Shown here one piece after another: positions 8,521 through 17,655 of a stretch of 64,000 nucleotides of DNA. The notes beneath the pieces are model-generated. The model was not told the origin of the DNA. It saw only the letters and a list, made by a program, of their open reading frames with translations, and searched no databases. Both the position numbers and the translations under genes were made by a program. The stretch comes from Paraburkholderia sp. BL9I2N2 (GTDB taxonomy: Bacteria > Pseudomonadota > Gammaproteobacteria > Burkholderiales > Burkholderiaceae). How positions within the stretch are numbered: the stretch's first letter is position 1; each line of letters opens with the position of its first letter. Location of the stretch: NCBI RefSeq assembly GCF_004339745.1, contig NZ_SMGP01000002.1, positions 1,674,001-1,738,000 of the forward strand. The letters are read 5' to 3'.

Positions 8521-9954
8521 ATGGCAAGCCTGCCGATCGACACGTCCGGCGCGTCGCCCCATTCAAGCGCCGGCGCGCCGGAGCTCACGCCCGGCGTCAA
8601 CGCGCGCATCGACCGCCTGCCCGCGACGCGTGCCGTGTGGATGCTGGTTTTCCTGCTGTCCATCGGCGGCTGGTTCGAGTTCTACGATCTGTTTTTCACC
8701 GCGTACGTCGGCCCCGGCCTCGTCAAAAGCGGTGTCTACTCGACAACGACCGCGTCGTTCTTCGGCGTGTCCGGACTCGGCGCGTTCGTGGCGGCGTCGT
8801 TTGCCGGGCTTTTCATCGGCACGTTCTTTCTGGCGGGCATGGCCGACCGCTACGGCCGCAAGACGGTGTTCACTATTTCGCTGCTGTGGTACTCCGCCGC
8901 GACGCTGATCATGGCGCTGCAAAGCACGGCGCCCGCCATCAATCTGTGGCGCCTGATTGCCGGCATCGGCGTGGGGGTCGAGCTGGTGACGATCGATACG
9001 TACGTCAGCGAACTCGTGCCAAAACATTTGCGTGGCCGTGCCTTTGCGTTCGTTCATCTGGTGCAGTACACCGCGGTGCCGTCGGTCGCGTTTCTCGCGT
9101 GGTGGCTGGTGCCGCTCACGCCGTTCGGACACGACGGCTGGCGCTGGGTCGTGATCATCGGCGCGTTGGGCGCGGTGGTGGTGTGGGCAATTCGCCGACG
9201 CGTGCCGGAAAGCCCGCGCTGGCTCGCGCAGCAAGGCCGCGTCGCCGAAGCCGAGCAGGTGCTGCAGGCGCTGGAAGCGAAAGTCGCCGCGCAATACGGC
9301 AAACCTCTGCCGCCCGCCGTGCCGACTGTCGAACCGGCGACCACCAAGGCCGCCTTCCGCGAAATCTGGCAGCCGCCGTATCGCAAACGCGCGATCACCA
9401 TGCTCGTCTTCAATCTGTTCCAGGCGATCGGTTTCTACGGCTTCGCCTCGTGGGTGCCGACGCTGCTCGTCTCCAAAGGCGTAACGATCACGCACAGTCT
9501 GCTGTACTCGTTCGTGATTGCGGTTTCGAATCCGTTCGGGCCGCTGATCGGCATGGCGATCGCGGATCGCATCGAACGGAAGACGTTGATCGTGCTGTCG
9601 GCGCTCGGTATTGCCGTGTTCGGCAGCCTGTTCGCGACGCAAACCTCGCCCGCCATGCTGATGACGCTCGGCGTGCTGATCACACTGAGCGGCACGCTGC
9701 TCTCGGTCGGCTATCACGCGTATCAGACCGAACTCTTCCCGACGCGTTTGCGGGCGCGCGCCGTCGGCTTCGTCTACTCGATGTCGCGTCTGTCGGCCAT
9801 GTTCTCCGGCTTCATGATCGCGTTCGCGCTGCGTCACTTCGGTGTAAGCGGTGTGTTCGCGCTGATCAGCGCGTCGATGGTGATGGTGATGGGCGCGATC
9901 GGCATCTTCGGACCGCGGACCAACCATCGCAATCTCGACGAAATTTCGCATTGA
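8521..9954 (+). CDS. MFS transporter, sugar/organic-acid porter type
   Basis: This 477-residue inner-membrane transporter has a hydrophilic N-terminus of about 35 residues and then 12 predicted spans. FLAGMADRYGRKTVF is the MFS loop 2-3 signature, RLIAGIGVGVELVTIDTYVSELVP fits the sugar-porter/metabolite:H+ symporter branch, and RRRVPESPRWLAQQGR is the mid-loop PESPRWL motif. AAGGAGG lies directly upstream of the ATG. It heads an apparent operon with a CoA-transferase (38 bases downstream) and a citryl-CoA-lyase-like gene, so it probably imports the acid they use. Confidence 0.85.
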   Translation: MASLPIDTSGASPHSSAGAPELTPGVNARIDRLPATRAVWMLVFLLSIGGWFEFYDLFFTAYVGPGLVKSGVYSTTTASFFGVSGLGAFVAASFAGLFIGTFFLAGMADRYGRKTVFTISLLWYSAATLIMALQSTAPAINLWRLIAGIGVGVELVTIDTYVSELVPKHLRGRAFAFVHLVQYTAVPSVAFLAWWLVPLTPFGHDGWRWVVIIGALGAVVVWAIRRRVPESPRWLAQQGRVAEAEQVLQALEAKVAAQYGKPLPPAVPTVEPATTKAAFREIWQPPYRKRAITMLVFNLFQAIGFYGFASWVPTLLVSKGVTITHSLLYSFVIAVSNPFGPLIGMAIADRIERKTLIVLSALGIAVFGSLFATQTSPAMLMTLGVLITLSGTLLSVGYHAYQTELFPTRLRARAVGFVYSMSRLSAMFSGFMIAFALRHFGVSGVFALISASMVMVMGAIGIFGPRTNHRNLDEISH

Positions 9955-9992
9955 ACTGCGTCGCATCGTATTTTGAACAAGAGGCTTTAAAG

Positions 9993-11192
9993 ATGACGCT
10001 GCCGTTGGCTGGAGTCCGCGTACTGGACTTATCGAATGTATTGGCCGGGCCGTTTTGCGCGTATCAACTCGCGTTGCTCGGCGCTGAAGTGATCAAGGTC
10101 GAACACCCGGAAGGCGGCGATCTGGCGCGGCGCCTCGGCGCCGACAAGGATGCGTCGGCGCGCAACATGGGCGCCTCGTTCGTCGCTGTGAACGCGGGCA
10201 AGCAGTCGCTTACGCTCAATCTGAAAGACCCGCGCGGCAAGGCGATTTTGCGCGAGCTCGTCGAAACCGCGGACGTGCTGGTCGAAAATTTCCGGCCCGG
10301 CGTGATGACGCGTCTCGGCCTTGATTTCGAGGCGCTGAGCGAGGTCAATCCGAAGCTCGTGTATTGCGCGATCTCCGGCTTCGGCATGGACGGCGAGTTT
10401 TCAAAGCGCCCTGCTTACGACCAGATCATTCAGGGCATCTCCGGCGTGATGAGCGTGACCGGCGATGCCGACAGCGCACCGTTGCGCGTCGGCTATCCGG
10501 TGTCGGACACAGTGGGCGGTCTCACCGCGGCGTTCGGCATTTGCGCCGCGTTGCTCGACGCGCGCGCCACGGGACACGGCCGCATGCTCGACGTGTCGAT
10601 GCTCGAAGCCACGCTCGCAACCATGGGCTGGGTCGTCTCGAATTTCCTGAACGCCGGCGTCACGCCGACGCCAATGGGCAACGAGAACTTCACCGCCGCG
10701 CCGTCGGGCACTTTCAAAACCGGCGACGGCCCGCTCAATATCGCCGCGAACGAAAACAAACAGTTCGCGAGCTTGTGTCAGTTAATCGGCCGCGCCGATC
10801 TGCTCGACGATCCGCGTTTTTCCGAGCGCAACGCCCGCAAGCTGAATCGCGCGGCATTGAAAGCGGAGATCGAAGCGGCACTCGCGCACGATAGCGCCGC
10901 GAACTGGGAAGCGCGTTTCTTCGAAGCCGGCGTGCCGGCCGGCCGCGTGATGTCGGTGCCGGAGATTCTCGCGCATCCGCATCTGGAGTCGCGCGGCTTC
11001 ATCCGCGAGTTTGCCGCCGACGCCAACACGGACCGCCAGCGCGTGACCCGCGCGGGTTTTCGTCTGCACGACGCGGACACCGCGCCGAGCACGCCCGCGC
11101 CGGTTCTCTCGGCTCACACGCATGAACAACTCGCCGCGCTCGGTTACGACGACGCACACATCGACCAACTACGCGCCGAAGGAGTGATCTGA
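9993..11192 (+). CDS. CaiB/BaiF family (class III) CoA-transferase
   Basis: This 399-residue enzyme moves CoA from an acyl-CoA donor to a carboxylic acid. Family features are the start LAGVRVLDLSNVLAGPFCAYQLALLGAEVIKVE, the segment LVENFRPGVMTRLGLD, and the catalytic Asp in RPAYDQIIQGISG. The ATG at 9993 matches the usual N-terminus; a much longer open frame extends upstream but overlaps the MFS gene and is not coding. The lyase-like gene starts 2 bases after its stop. Together they suggest activation of a dicarboxylic or tricarboxylic acid to its CoA thioester followed by cleavage. Confidence 0.9.
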   Translation: MTLPLAGVRVLDLSNVLAGPFCAYQLALLGAEVIKVEHPEGGDLARRLGADKDASARNMGASFVAVNAGKQSLTLNLKDPRGKAILRELVETADVLVENFRPGVMTRLGLDFEALSEVNPKLVYCAISGFGMDGEFSKRPAYDQIIQGISGVMSVTGDADSAPLRVGYPVSDTVGGLTAAFGICAALLDARATGHGRMLDVSMLEATLATMGWVVSNFLNAGVTPTPMGNENFTAAPSGTFKTGDGPLNIAANENKQFASLCQLIGRADLLDDPRFSERNARKLNRAALKAEIEAALAHDSAANWEARFFEAGVPAGRVMSVPEILAHPHLESRGFIREFAADANTDRQRVTRAGFRLHDADTAPSTPAPVLSAHTHEQLAALGYDDAHIDQLRAEGVI

Positions 11193-11194
11193 AC

Positions 11195-12019
11195 ATGACG
11201 CAAGCATTCGACGCAGCGAAGCTTGCTGCCGATTATTGGAGCACGTCGATCATCGACATTCATCCGGGCTCGATCAATGTCCGCGGGTTCCCGATTCAGG
11301 AGCTGATCGGCAACATCAGCTTTCCGCAGATGATCTGGCTGATGCTGCGCGGCGAACTGCCCGACGCCGCGCAGGCGCGCTTGTTCGAAGCGGCGCTGGT
11401 GTCGTCGGTGGATCATGGCCCGCATGCGCCATCGATTGCGATCTCACGGATTGCGACCAGTTGCGGCTTGCCGCTGAACGGCGCGATGGCCTCGGCGATC
11501 AACGCGCTCGACGACGTGCATGGCGGCGCCGGTCAGCAGGCGGTCGAACTGTACGACTCGATCGATGCGCGCATGCAAGCCGGCGCCACGTTGGAAAACG
11601 CCGTCGAACAAGGTGTGGATGCCTTCATCGCGGCGCACGGCAAATATCTGCCGGGCTTCGGGCATCGTTTTCATCCGGTCGATCCGCGTGCGCCGCGGCT
11701 TCTCGCACTAGTGGACGAGAATGTCCGCGCGGAGCGTATCAGCGGACGCTATGCGGCGATCGCACGCGGCATTGAAGCGCTGCTCATGAACCGCAAAAGC
11801 AAGCCCGTGCCGATGAATATCGACGGCGCCACCGCGGTGATCTACGCCGAACTCGGCTTTGCGCCCGAGTTGGCGCGTGGTGTGTTCTGCCTGTCACGCG
11901 CGGTCGGCATTCTGTCGCATGCATGGGAACAGCGCGGACGCAAAGAGCGCAACAAAGGTCCGATGCCGCGCCAGATGGCCTACACGTACACCGGCAAGCC
12001 CGAGCGGCATTTGCCTTGA
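11195..12019 (+). CDS. Citryl-CoA-lyase-like protein (citrate synthase fold)
   Basis: This 274-residue protein resembles the lyase half of ATP-citrate lyase and short citrate-synthase homologues. His/Asp motifs of that fold are visible: SVDHGPHAPS, DDVHGGAGQQ and LPGFGHRFHPVDPRAPRL. It is far shorter than a true citrate synthase (about 430 residues), lacking the N-terminal domain. It is translationally linked to the CoA-transferase. I infer that it cleaves (or forms) a 3-hydroxy-3-carboxyacyl-CoA such as citryl-CoA, citramalyl-CoA or a relative. The exact substrate cannot be read from sequence. Confidence 0.78.
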   Translation: MTQAFDAAKLAADYWSTSIIDIHPGSINVRGFPIQELIGNISFPQMIWLMLRGELPDAAQARLFEAALVSSVDHGPHAPSIAISRIATSCGLPLNGAMASAINALDDVHGGAGQQAVELYDSIDARMQAGATLENAVEQGVDAFIAAHGKYLPGFGHRFHPVDPRAPRLLALVDENVRAERISGRYAAIARGIEALLMNRKSKPVPMNIDGATAVIYAELGFAPELARGVFCLSRAVGILSHAWEQRGRKERNKGPMPRQMAYTYTGKPERHLP

Positions 12020-12034
12020 TCCATTTGTCCTGAA

Positions 12035-12808
12035 CTACTTGTCCTGAACTTCGGCCGCGCGCCGCTGCGCGTTGCGCATGGCACGCGAATCGCCGCCCAA
12101 GGCGTCGGTGGCGCGCGCGGCGCAATCGAACAGTGCGCCGAGATTGCGTTCGAGAAACGCGTGATCGATACGCGAGCTCGGACCGGCCAGCGTCACCACG
12201 CCACGCAGGCTCTGCCGCACGCCGAATACCGGCATGGAAATACCCGCCGTCTCCCGGTCGCGTTCGCCGATCGACACACAGTAGAAGTCCTCGCGAATCT
12301 TCTCGTACGGTGCGCCCGGCATGCCGTCGAAGGCGAGCAATGCGTGGCCGCCCGAGCCGCTTTCCAGCGGCAGCACGTCCCCTTCACGCACGTGAAAGCG
12401 CACCGCGTGCTTCGAATCCACGCGATGCAAACACACCCGCACCGCTTCGTCGCGCACATAGAACGACACGCTTTCGCCGCTGATTTCGGCGAGTTCGCGC
12501 ATGAGCGGCACCAGAATATCGCCGAGGTTCAGGCTGCGCTGATACAGGGCGCCCAGCATGAAAGTGGCGGAACCGAGCTGATAGCGGCCGTCGTCGAGAC
12601 GCAGCAGCAAGCGATGCTGGATCAGCGAGCCCGCGAGCCGCAACAACGTGCTCTTGTAAAGCCCCGTGCGCGCCGCCAGTTCGGCGAGCGTGAGCGCGTC
12701 ATCGTCCGGCCGGAAGGCGAACAGGATGGCGCAAGCACGATCGATGACGGCAACACCCTCGCTTTCCTTCGTGTTCGATTTGTCCGCAGGCGTTGGCATG
12801 GGTGGCAT
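12035..12808 (-). CDS. IclR-family regulator
   Basis: This 257-residue regulator has an N-terminal winged helix (VAVIDRACAILFAFRPDDDALTLAELAARTGLYKSTLLRLAGSL in pieces of that order) and a C-terminal ligand domain (SGGHALLAF, ISMPVFG). It is convergent with the lyase-like gene, 15 bases away, and probably controls the MFS/CoA-transferase/lyase unit. The start at 12808 (MPPMPTP) is my choice; 12799 (MPTP) is equally possible because no strong ribosome-binding site decides. Upstream in-frame ATGs at 12856 and 12904 look non-coding. Confidence 0.87.
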   Translation of the reverse strand: MPPMPTPADKSNTKESEGVAVIDRACAILFAFRPDDDALTLAELAARTGLYKSTLLRLAGSLIQHRLLLRLDDGRYQLGSATFMLGALYQRSLNLGDILVPLMRELAEISGESVSFYVRDEAVRVCLHRVDSKHAVRFHVREGDVLPLESGSGGHALLAFDGMPGAPYEKIREDFYCVSIGERDRETAGISMPVFGVRQSLRGVVTLAGPSSRIDHAFLERNLGALFDCAARATDALGGDSRAMRNAQRRAAEVQDK

Positions 12809-13079
12809 GACTTCATAGGGAAGCGGAAATTTTACGCCATGACGCCGGGCTGTCATACCCGCCACGGGCGCTTCGGCGCCGATTCCGCGCGGAGTCCGGA
12901 GCATGAGCGCAAACCACGGCGCAAACGCCCACCGAATACGGCACGTCGCATCTTGAGACGATCGCGCGATTTGTTGAGCGCGCCCAGCATTCAGCGTTTG
13001 GCCGCCGGCTTTTACAGTACGTCATCGATCGCGCGAAGCCGGAACAGCGGAGCGCGACGCAACTTTCGGAGGATCGGTG

Positions 13080-14096
13080 ATGAACAGCAAGCGTGGGACG
13101 ATTCCAGTTGCCTTCTTCGGGATCGCGGTGGGCGCACTGGCGTTCGCCAATCTGTGGCGCGTGGCAATCAGGCTCTGGCACCTGCCCGCCGCCGTGGGCG
13201 ACTTGATGACAGTGGCCGCGCTCGTCGTGTGGCTATTGATTCTGGTGGCATACGGGCAAAAATGGCTGACGCATGCCGCCGAAGCGCGCGCGGAAATGCA
13301 GCATCCGGTGCAATCGTCGTTTGCGGCGCTCGGCCCCGTCTCCAGCCTGCTGGCCGCGCAGCTTCTGCAACCGTACGCTCATACGTTGGCGCTTTCGTTG
13401 TTCGGCGTGGCCGTGCTCGCGCAACTGGCGCTCGGCATGTATTTGCATGGACGGCTCTGGCAGGGCGGCCGCAAGCCTGAACTGGTGACGCCCGCCATTT
13501 ATCTGCCGACCGTGGCGCCGAGCTTCGTAGCCGGCACGGCTTCGGCCGCCTTCGGTTTCCATCAGTTGGGCGCGCTGTTTTTCGGCGCGGGTTTGCTGTC
13601 GTGGCTCGCGATCGAATCGCTGATCCTGCACCGCGCCGCCGTGCATGAACCGCTGCCCGACGCATTGCGCCCGGTGCTCGGCATCCAGCTTGCGCCGCCG
13701 GTGGTGGGTGGCGTGACCTATCTGAGCCTGAGCAGCGGCGCGCCTGACCTGCTCGCCCTCGTGCTGCTCGGTTATGGCTTGTACCAGGCTCTGCTGCTCC
13801 TGCGTTTGCTGCCGTGGATTCGCCAACAGGCTTTCGTGCCGGCTTATTGGGCCTTCAGCTTCGGCGTCGCCGCCCTGCCGACGATGGCGCTTCGGATGGT
13901 CGAACGAGGCGCGACGGGTCCGGTTGAATGGGCCGCGCCGGTTCTGTTCATCGCGGCGAATGTGATCATCGCGATTCTGGCGGTGAAGACGTTGGGCTTG
14001 CTGGTGCGCGGCAAGCTGATCCCCGCCACCGCGGCTATCGGTGCCCTGCCCGCACCGCGGACATCCACCGATTCACGTATCGCACGGGCCAGCTAG
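13080..14096 (+). CDS. TehA-like SLAC1/TDT-family membrane channel
   Basis: This 338-residue protein has ten predicted membrane helices. The opening IPVAFFGIAVGALAFANLWR and the segment TPAIYLPTVAPSFVAGTAS are typical of the tellurite-resistance/dicarboxylate transporter (TDT) family, which includes TehA and plant SLAC1 anion channels. GGAGG lies 7 bases before the ATG at 13080; the GTG just before it is also in frame. No tehB methyltransferase neighbours it. An anion or C4-dicarboxylate channel role is plausible, but substrate is unassigned. Confidence 0.78.
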   Translation: MNSKRGTIPVAFFGIAVGALAFANLWRVAIRLWHLPAAVGDLMTVAALVVWLLILVAYGQKWLTHAAEARAEMQHPVQSSFAALGPVSSLLAAQLLQPYAHTLALSLFGVAVLAQLALGMYLHGRLWQGGRKPELVTPAIYLPTVAPSFVAGTASAAFGFHQLGALFFGAGLLSWLAIESLILHRAAVHEPLPDALRPVLGIQLAPPVVGGVTYLSLSSGAPDLLALVLLGYGLYQALLLLRLLPWIRQQAFVPAYWAFSFGVAALPTMALRMVERGATGPVEWAAPVLFIAANVIIAILAVKTLGLLVRGKLIPATAAIGALPAPRTSTDSRIARAS

Positions 14097-14143
14097 ACTG
14101 CCCAAACCGCTTCAGCGAGGCGCCCCCGTCTCGCTGAAGCGCA

Positions 14144-14608
14144 TCAACGCAACGCCATCACGATCAACGCCGCGCCGACGATCGCCACCGCATCTTCGAT
14201 CAACGCCGCCGGCTGGTCCCGTCCAAACGCACGCGCCATCGCGCCGCGGACCCTCGCGCCGCCCACGGTGCCGATCACAACGCCGATCAATCCCGCGATC
14301 AACCCGTTCCCTACTCCGCCATGCGCCGCACCGATCGCCGCACCGCTCAATCCGCCGAGCACGAGACGCGCGCCGAATTGCATCGGCACGGTACGGCTGG
14401 GGGTTTTCGGCAGTTGATCGGTGATCAGTTCGACGATGGCCAGCACCGTGAAGATATACGGCGTGGCGGTGAAGCCGAGAAATGCCAACGGGGTGTCTTG
14501 CAGCGGCAACCAGCCCAGATGCGCCGCCCAACTGACCGCGGCGGGCGCGGTCATCGCGCGAAGACCGGCCACGACGCCGATCAGCAATGCCAGGACATAG
14601 ACAGACAT
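14144..14608 (-). CDS. DUF4126-family small membrane protein
   Basis: This 154-residue, very hydrophobic protein has about four membrane spans. It contains RAMTAPAAVSWAAHLGWL, ELITDQLPKTPSRT and a Gly-rich LVLGGLSGAAIGAA segment, a pattern I associate with the DUF4126 family of unknown function. GGAGT stands 5-6 bases before the ATG at 14608. It is convergent with the TehA-like gene and is followed on the other side by a 258-base gap before the beta-lactamase stop. Confidence 0.7.
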   Translation of the reverse strand: MSVYVLALLIGVVAGLRAMTAPAAVSWAAHLGWLPLQDTPLAFLGFTATPYIFTVLAIVELITDQLPKTPSRTVPMQFGARLVLGGLSGAAIGAAHGGVGNGLIAGLIGVVIGTVGGARVRGAMARAFGRDQPAALIEDAVAIVGAALIVMALR

Positions 14609-14866
14609 AGGGGACTCCGAATCAAGGACAACGATGCGTGGTTGAACAAGCCGACGGCTTACCTGGACGAACGTCGGCAGAAGGTGTCGAGCATTTCCAT
14701 GGACAGTCAACTTCTCACCGCATCCATCGAGGCCGATTCGCAGTTGCCTCCTTTCGGTGTGGCCCTAGTGTCGCATACTTCGATCGGCGCATCGGCGGCG
14801 ATGACCGCCGGATTTATCGGCCATCACATCCTTATCGCGTCGCGTGTGCTCCTGTCCGCGCCGAGA

Positions 14867-15814
14867 TCAGATAGATGCCACCACCAGCGCGCCCACGTTC
14901 GCGATCGCCGCGTTGCTGCGTGCCGCGTCGCCATCCGTTTCGGTCAGGTACACGGTTACCAGCACCGGACCGCGTCCGGGCGGCCACAGAATCGCCACGT
15001 CGTTGGCGGTGCCGTGATCGCCCGTTCCGGTCTTGTCGCCTACGCCCCACTCCATCGGCAGCTTCGCGCGAATCCGTGCGCCGCCGGTCTCGTTGGCCGC
15101 GAGCCAGGCCAGCAGTTGGGCTCGCGACGACGAGCACAAACGCTCGCCGAGCAACAGCTCGCGCAGGTTGCCGAGCATGGCGTTGGGCGTGGTGGTGTCG
15201 CGCGGATCGCCGGGAATGGCCTCGTTCAGTGTCGGCTCGTTACGGTCCAGACGCGTGATGCCGTCACCGAGGCCGCGGGCGAAGGCGGTCAACCCAGCCG
15301 GCCCGCCGAAGGTCGCCAGCAACAGATTCGCCGCTGTGTTGTCGCTGAGCGTGATCGCCGCCTTGCATAGCTCGGCGATGCTCATGCCCGCGTTACCGGT
15401 GAGTTCGCTTGTGTGCTTGCTCGTAGCCGGCGAGTTCGACACCACGTCGCGTTGTGAGAACACCACGCGCCGCTGCAAGTCTTCCTCGCCGCGATCCGTG
15501 CGCGCCAGTACGGCGCCCGCCGCCAGTACCTTGAAGGTGCTGCACATCGGAAAGCGCTCGTCGGTCCGCAAGCCGGCGTGCAAGCCAGACATCGTATCGA
15601 CGATCGACACACCCAGCCGCCCGCCGCTCGCCGCTTCGATTTCAGCGAGCCGTCTACGGATCGCATCCGCCTTGGCCAGCTCGCGCCCTTGCGCCGCCGT
15701 GCCCGTTTTCACCGCCTTGCCAGATGCGTTGCCGAACGCGCCGGCACTGCCAACCGCAACCCCAGCTATCGAAACGCCCAGCATCGCGCCCGCGAACTTC
15801 CGTCTTGTGATCAT
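14867..15814 (-). CDS. Class A beta-lactamase, PenA-like
   Basis: This 315-residue serine beta-lactamase shows all catalytic motifs: STFK at residues 92-95 (Ambler S70-K73), SDN in ITLSDNTAAN (S130), EPTLN with the deacylating Glu (E166 region), and KTGTG (K234). The N-terminus MITRRKFAGAMLGVS carries a twin-arginine signal, as in Burkholderia PenA, so it is probably exported folded to the periplasm. A Cys precedes the active Ser (Ambler 69), but position 238 is Gly, so the carbapenemase-type disulfide is absent. AAGGAG lies 5 bases before the ATG. It is divergent from its regulator. Confidence 0.93.
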   Translation of the reverse strand: MITRRKFAGAMLGVSIAGVAVGSAGAFGNASGKAVKTGTAAQGRELAKADAIRRRLAEIEAASGGRLGVSIVDTMSGLHAGLRTDERFPMCSTFKVLAAGAVLARTDRGEEDLQRRVVFSQRDVVSNSPATSKHTSELTGNAGMSIAELCKAAITLSDNTAANLLLATFGGPAGLTAFARGLGDGITRLDRNEPTLNEAIPGDPRDTTTPNAMLGNLRELLLGERLCSSSRAQLLAWLAANETGGARIRAKLPMEWGVGDKTGTGDHGTANDVAILWPPGRGPVLVTVYLTETDGDAARSNAAIANVGALVVASI

Positions 15815-15914
15815 CGCCGCTCCTTTGTGTGAAGCCGCAACTATCGGTTTTCCGCCGGCTGCTGACAAACGATGATAAGTTAGCCAACTCACAAGAAAAT
15901 CTTATGCCTTCGCC
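15815..15914. promoter_or_regulatory. penA/penR-type divergent control region
   Basis: The 100-base gap between the beta-lactamase and LysR-type regulator genes holds both starts. GATAAGTTAGCCAACTCACAA is followed by AAAATCTTAT, giving an interrupted dyad (AGTT-N4-AACT, and ATAAG/CTTAT further out). By analogy with ampR-ampC this is where the regulator would bind. I cannot fix the exact site. Confidence 0.5.
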
Positions 15915-16793
15915 ATGAGACCGTACCTTCCGTTAAACGCGCTGCGCGCCTTCGAATCGTCCGCCCGACACCTGAGCTTCACGCGCGCGGCGCTCGAATT
16001 GAACGTCACCCAGGCCGCCGTCAGCCAGCAGGTCAGGACCTTGGAGGAGCGGCTGGGCACCGCGCTCTTCAAGCGTCTGCCGCGCGGCCTCGCCATGACC
16101 GACGAGGGCCTCGCGTTGCGTCCGGTGCTGACCGACGCATTCGATCGCATCGAAGCCGTGCTCAAGCAATTCGAAGGCGGCCACTTTCACGAGGTGCTGA
16201 CGGTCGGCGTGGTGGGCACCTTCGCGGTGGGCTGGCTGATGCCTCGCCTCAAATCGTTTCGCGACGCGCATCCGTTCGTCGAACTGCGGCTGCTGACGAA
16301 CAACAACCTGGTCGATCTCGCCACCGAAGGTCTCGACTTCGCGATCCGTTTCGGCGACGGCACATGGCCCGGTTCGCTCGCGACCCGCCTGCTCGACGCG
16401 CCGCTCGCGCTGCTATGCACGCCGGAAATCGCGGCGCGCCTGTCGGAGCCGGAGGATCTCGCCGACGAGACCTTGCTGCGCTCCTATCGCGCCGACGACT
16501 GGATGAGCTGGTTCACCGTCGCCGGCATTCCGCCACGGCCAATTCGCGGGCCGGTGTTCGATTCGTCACGGCTGATGGTGGAAGCGGCGATGCAGGGCGC
16601 GGGTATCGCGCTCGCGCCCGCGCTGATGTTCGATCACGAGATCAACACGGGCCGGCTGGTGCGCCCGTTCGAAGTGGAGGTTCACGCCGGCAGTTATTGG
16701 CTGACATGGTTGAAGGGCAAACCCATGACGCCGGCGATGCTGCTGTTCAATCAGTGGATCATCAAGGAAGCGTCCGCGCAGGCGCGGAACTAG
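15915..16793 (+). CDS. LysR-type beta-lactamase regulator, AmpR/PenR-like
   Basis: This 292-residue LysR-type regulator has its helix-turn-helix at the N-terminus: PLNALRAFESSARHLSFTRAA, then VTQAAVSQQVRTLEERLG. The C-terminal effector domain resembles AmpR/GcvA. Divergent placement next to a class A beta-lactamase is the classical arrangement in which the regulator senses muropeptides and switches enzyme expression. Assignment to AmpR/PenR is by this arrangement and length; no direct ligand evidence is visible. Its stop overlaps the next, opposite-strand gene by 4 bases. Confidence 0.87.
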   Translation: MRPYLPLNALRAFESSARHLSFTRAALELNVTQAAVSQQVRTLEERLGTALFKRLPRGLAMTDEGLALRPVLTDAFDRIEAVLKQFEGGHFHEVLTVGVVGTFAVGWLMPRLKSFRDAHPFVELRLLTNNNLVDLATEGLDFAIRFGDGTWPGSLATRLLDAPLALLCTPEIAARLSEPEDLADETLLRSYRADDWMSWFTVAGIPPRPIRGPVFDSSRLMVEAAMQGAGIALAPALMFDHEINTGRLVRPFEVEVHAGSYWLTWLKGKPMTPAMLLFNQWIIKEASAQARN

Positions 16794-17047
16794 GCAGCTA
16801 GCAAAGCGCGGCGATGGCCATTCATTGCGGGCCGCTCCGCTTGCGGCGGAAACACATTCCACGAGCCGTCGTCATGACGGAAGAAGAAGATCGACAGCAG
16901 ACCGCTCGGCCGCAAGGCTTCCACGCACACATAGCGCTGATGTTGCGACGCACGGTGGCAGAACTGCACGACACGTGCGGGCATCGACGGGGTCGGGGCG
17001 AGCCATTTGTCTACGGCCCAATGCAAGGACTTTTCTGCGGCGGCCAT
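16790..17047 (-). CDS. Small conserved-looking hypothetical protein
   Basis: This 85-residue protein has no signal peptide or membrane span. Notable pieces are EKSLHWAVDKWLAP, RYVCVEALRPSGLLSIFFFRHDDGSWNVFPP. The last part looks like a beta-hairpin. AAGGAG sits 7 bases before the ATG, which supports real translation. It is read in the same direction as nothing nearby except the LRAT-like gene 68 bases upstream, and could be co-transcribed with it. I do not recognise the family. Confidence 0.6.
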   Translation of the reverse strand: MAAAEKSLHWAVDKWLAPTPSMPARVVQFCHRASQHQRYVCVEALRPSGLLSIFFFRHDDGSWNVFPPQAERPAMNGHRRALLAA

Positions 17048-17115
17048 GATGTTCTCCTTGAATCCTTGAATGATTGAGTCACTAAAATGAGTCACTGAAA
17101 TTCGGTGTCGCCGGT

Positions 17116-17613
17116 TCAGGCCATTTGCGCGGAACCGTGAGCGCCCTTCGCGGTGCTTTCCACAAAAGCCTTCACGAGGCACACCAGCGCATGCATGCCG
17201 GTGCGCGGATGGCGCAGGCAGCAATGCACTTGTTCGCTACGGCTTTCGCCGAGCAGGCACCATGCGCAGAAGTGCTCGCAGTTGTTGGTCAGCAGGCGAT
17301 AATGGTTTTCGCCGAGGCGGGAGCGTGCGCGGCGCACGGCTTCGTCGCCGACGTAGCGGGCGGACGGGGTTGAACGGATCGTCAGCGGATGGCCGGCGGC
17401 GAAGCGTTCCAGTTCCACTTCCTCAACCGGGCCGCGATGCGCTGAACTCGCAAAGCCTGAGTAATGAACCACGCGGCCATTGCCCACATAAATGCCGTGG
17501 TGTTCGTAACCGGGGCGTTGCGTGACGAGATGCGCGCCGATCGGCAGGTCGATGGTGGACGCGGCGTCGCAGCGGTCTTCGCTGTTTTCGCTGCCGGTTT
17601 GGTTCGTGTTCAT
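17116..17613 (-). CDS. LRAT-like (NlpC/P60-fold) hydrolase/acyltransferase
   Basis: This 165-residue protein carries an LRAT-type permuted papain-like domain. GYEHHGIYVGNGRVVHYSG supplies the paired histidines (H39, H50) and NNCEHFCAWCLLG the catalytic Cys (C112) with its His partner. Family members hydrolyse or transfer acyl groups, often on lipids, or act as cysteine proteases. A -24/-12 promoter candidate lies at 17656-17671, just upstream, linking the gene to the sigma-54-controlled peptide-export locus. A processing or protective role for the exported peptides is inference only. Confidence 0.75.
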   Translation of the reverse strand: MNTNQTGSENSEDRCDAASTIDLPIGAHLVTQRPGYEHHGIYVGNGRVVHYSGFASSAHRGPVEEVELERFAAGHPLTIRSTPSARYVGDEAVRRARSRLGENHYRLLTNNCEHFCAWCLLGESRSEQVHCCLRHPRTGMHALVCLVKAFVESTAKGAHGSAQMA

Positions 17614-17655
17614 GGCTGGCCTCGCTTCGATTTCCAACACTGTTGCGAGATCTTT

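Noticed and set aside
8637..9992. A very long plus-strand open frame running from inside the MFS gene into the CoA-transferase
   Set aside because: Its first 450 residues are Arg-rich shadow translation of the MFS gene in another frame; only the part from 9993 matches a protein family.
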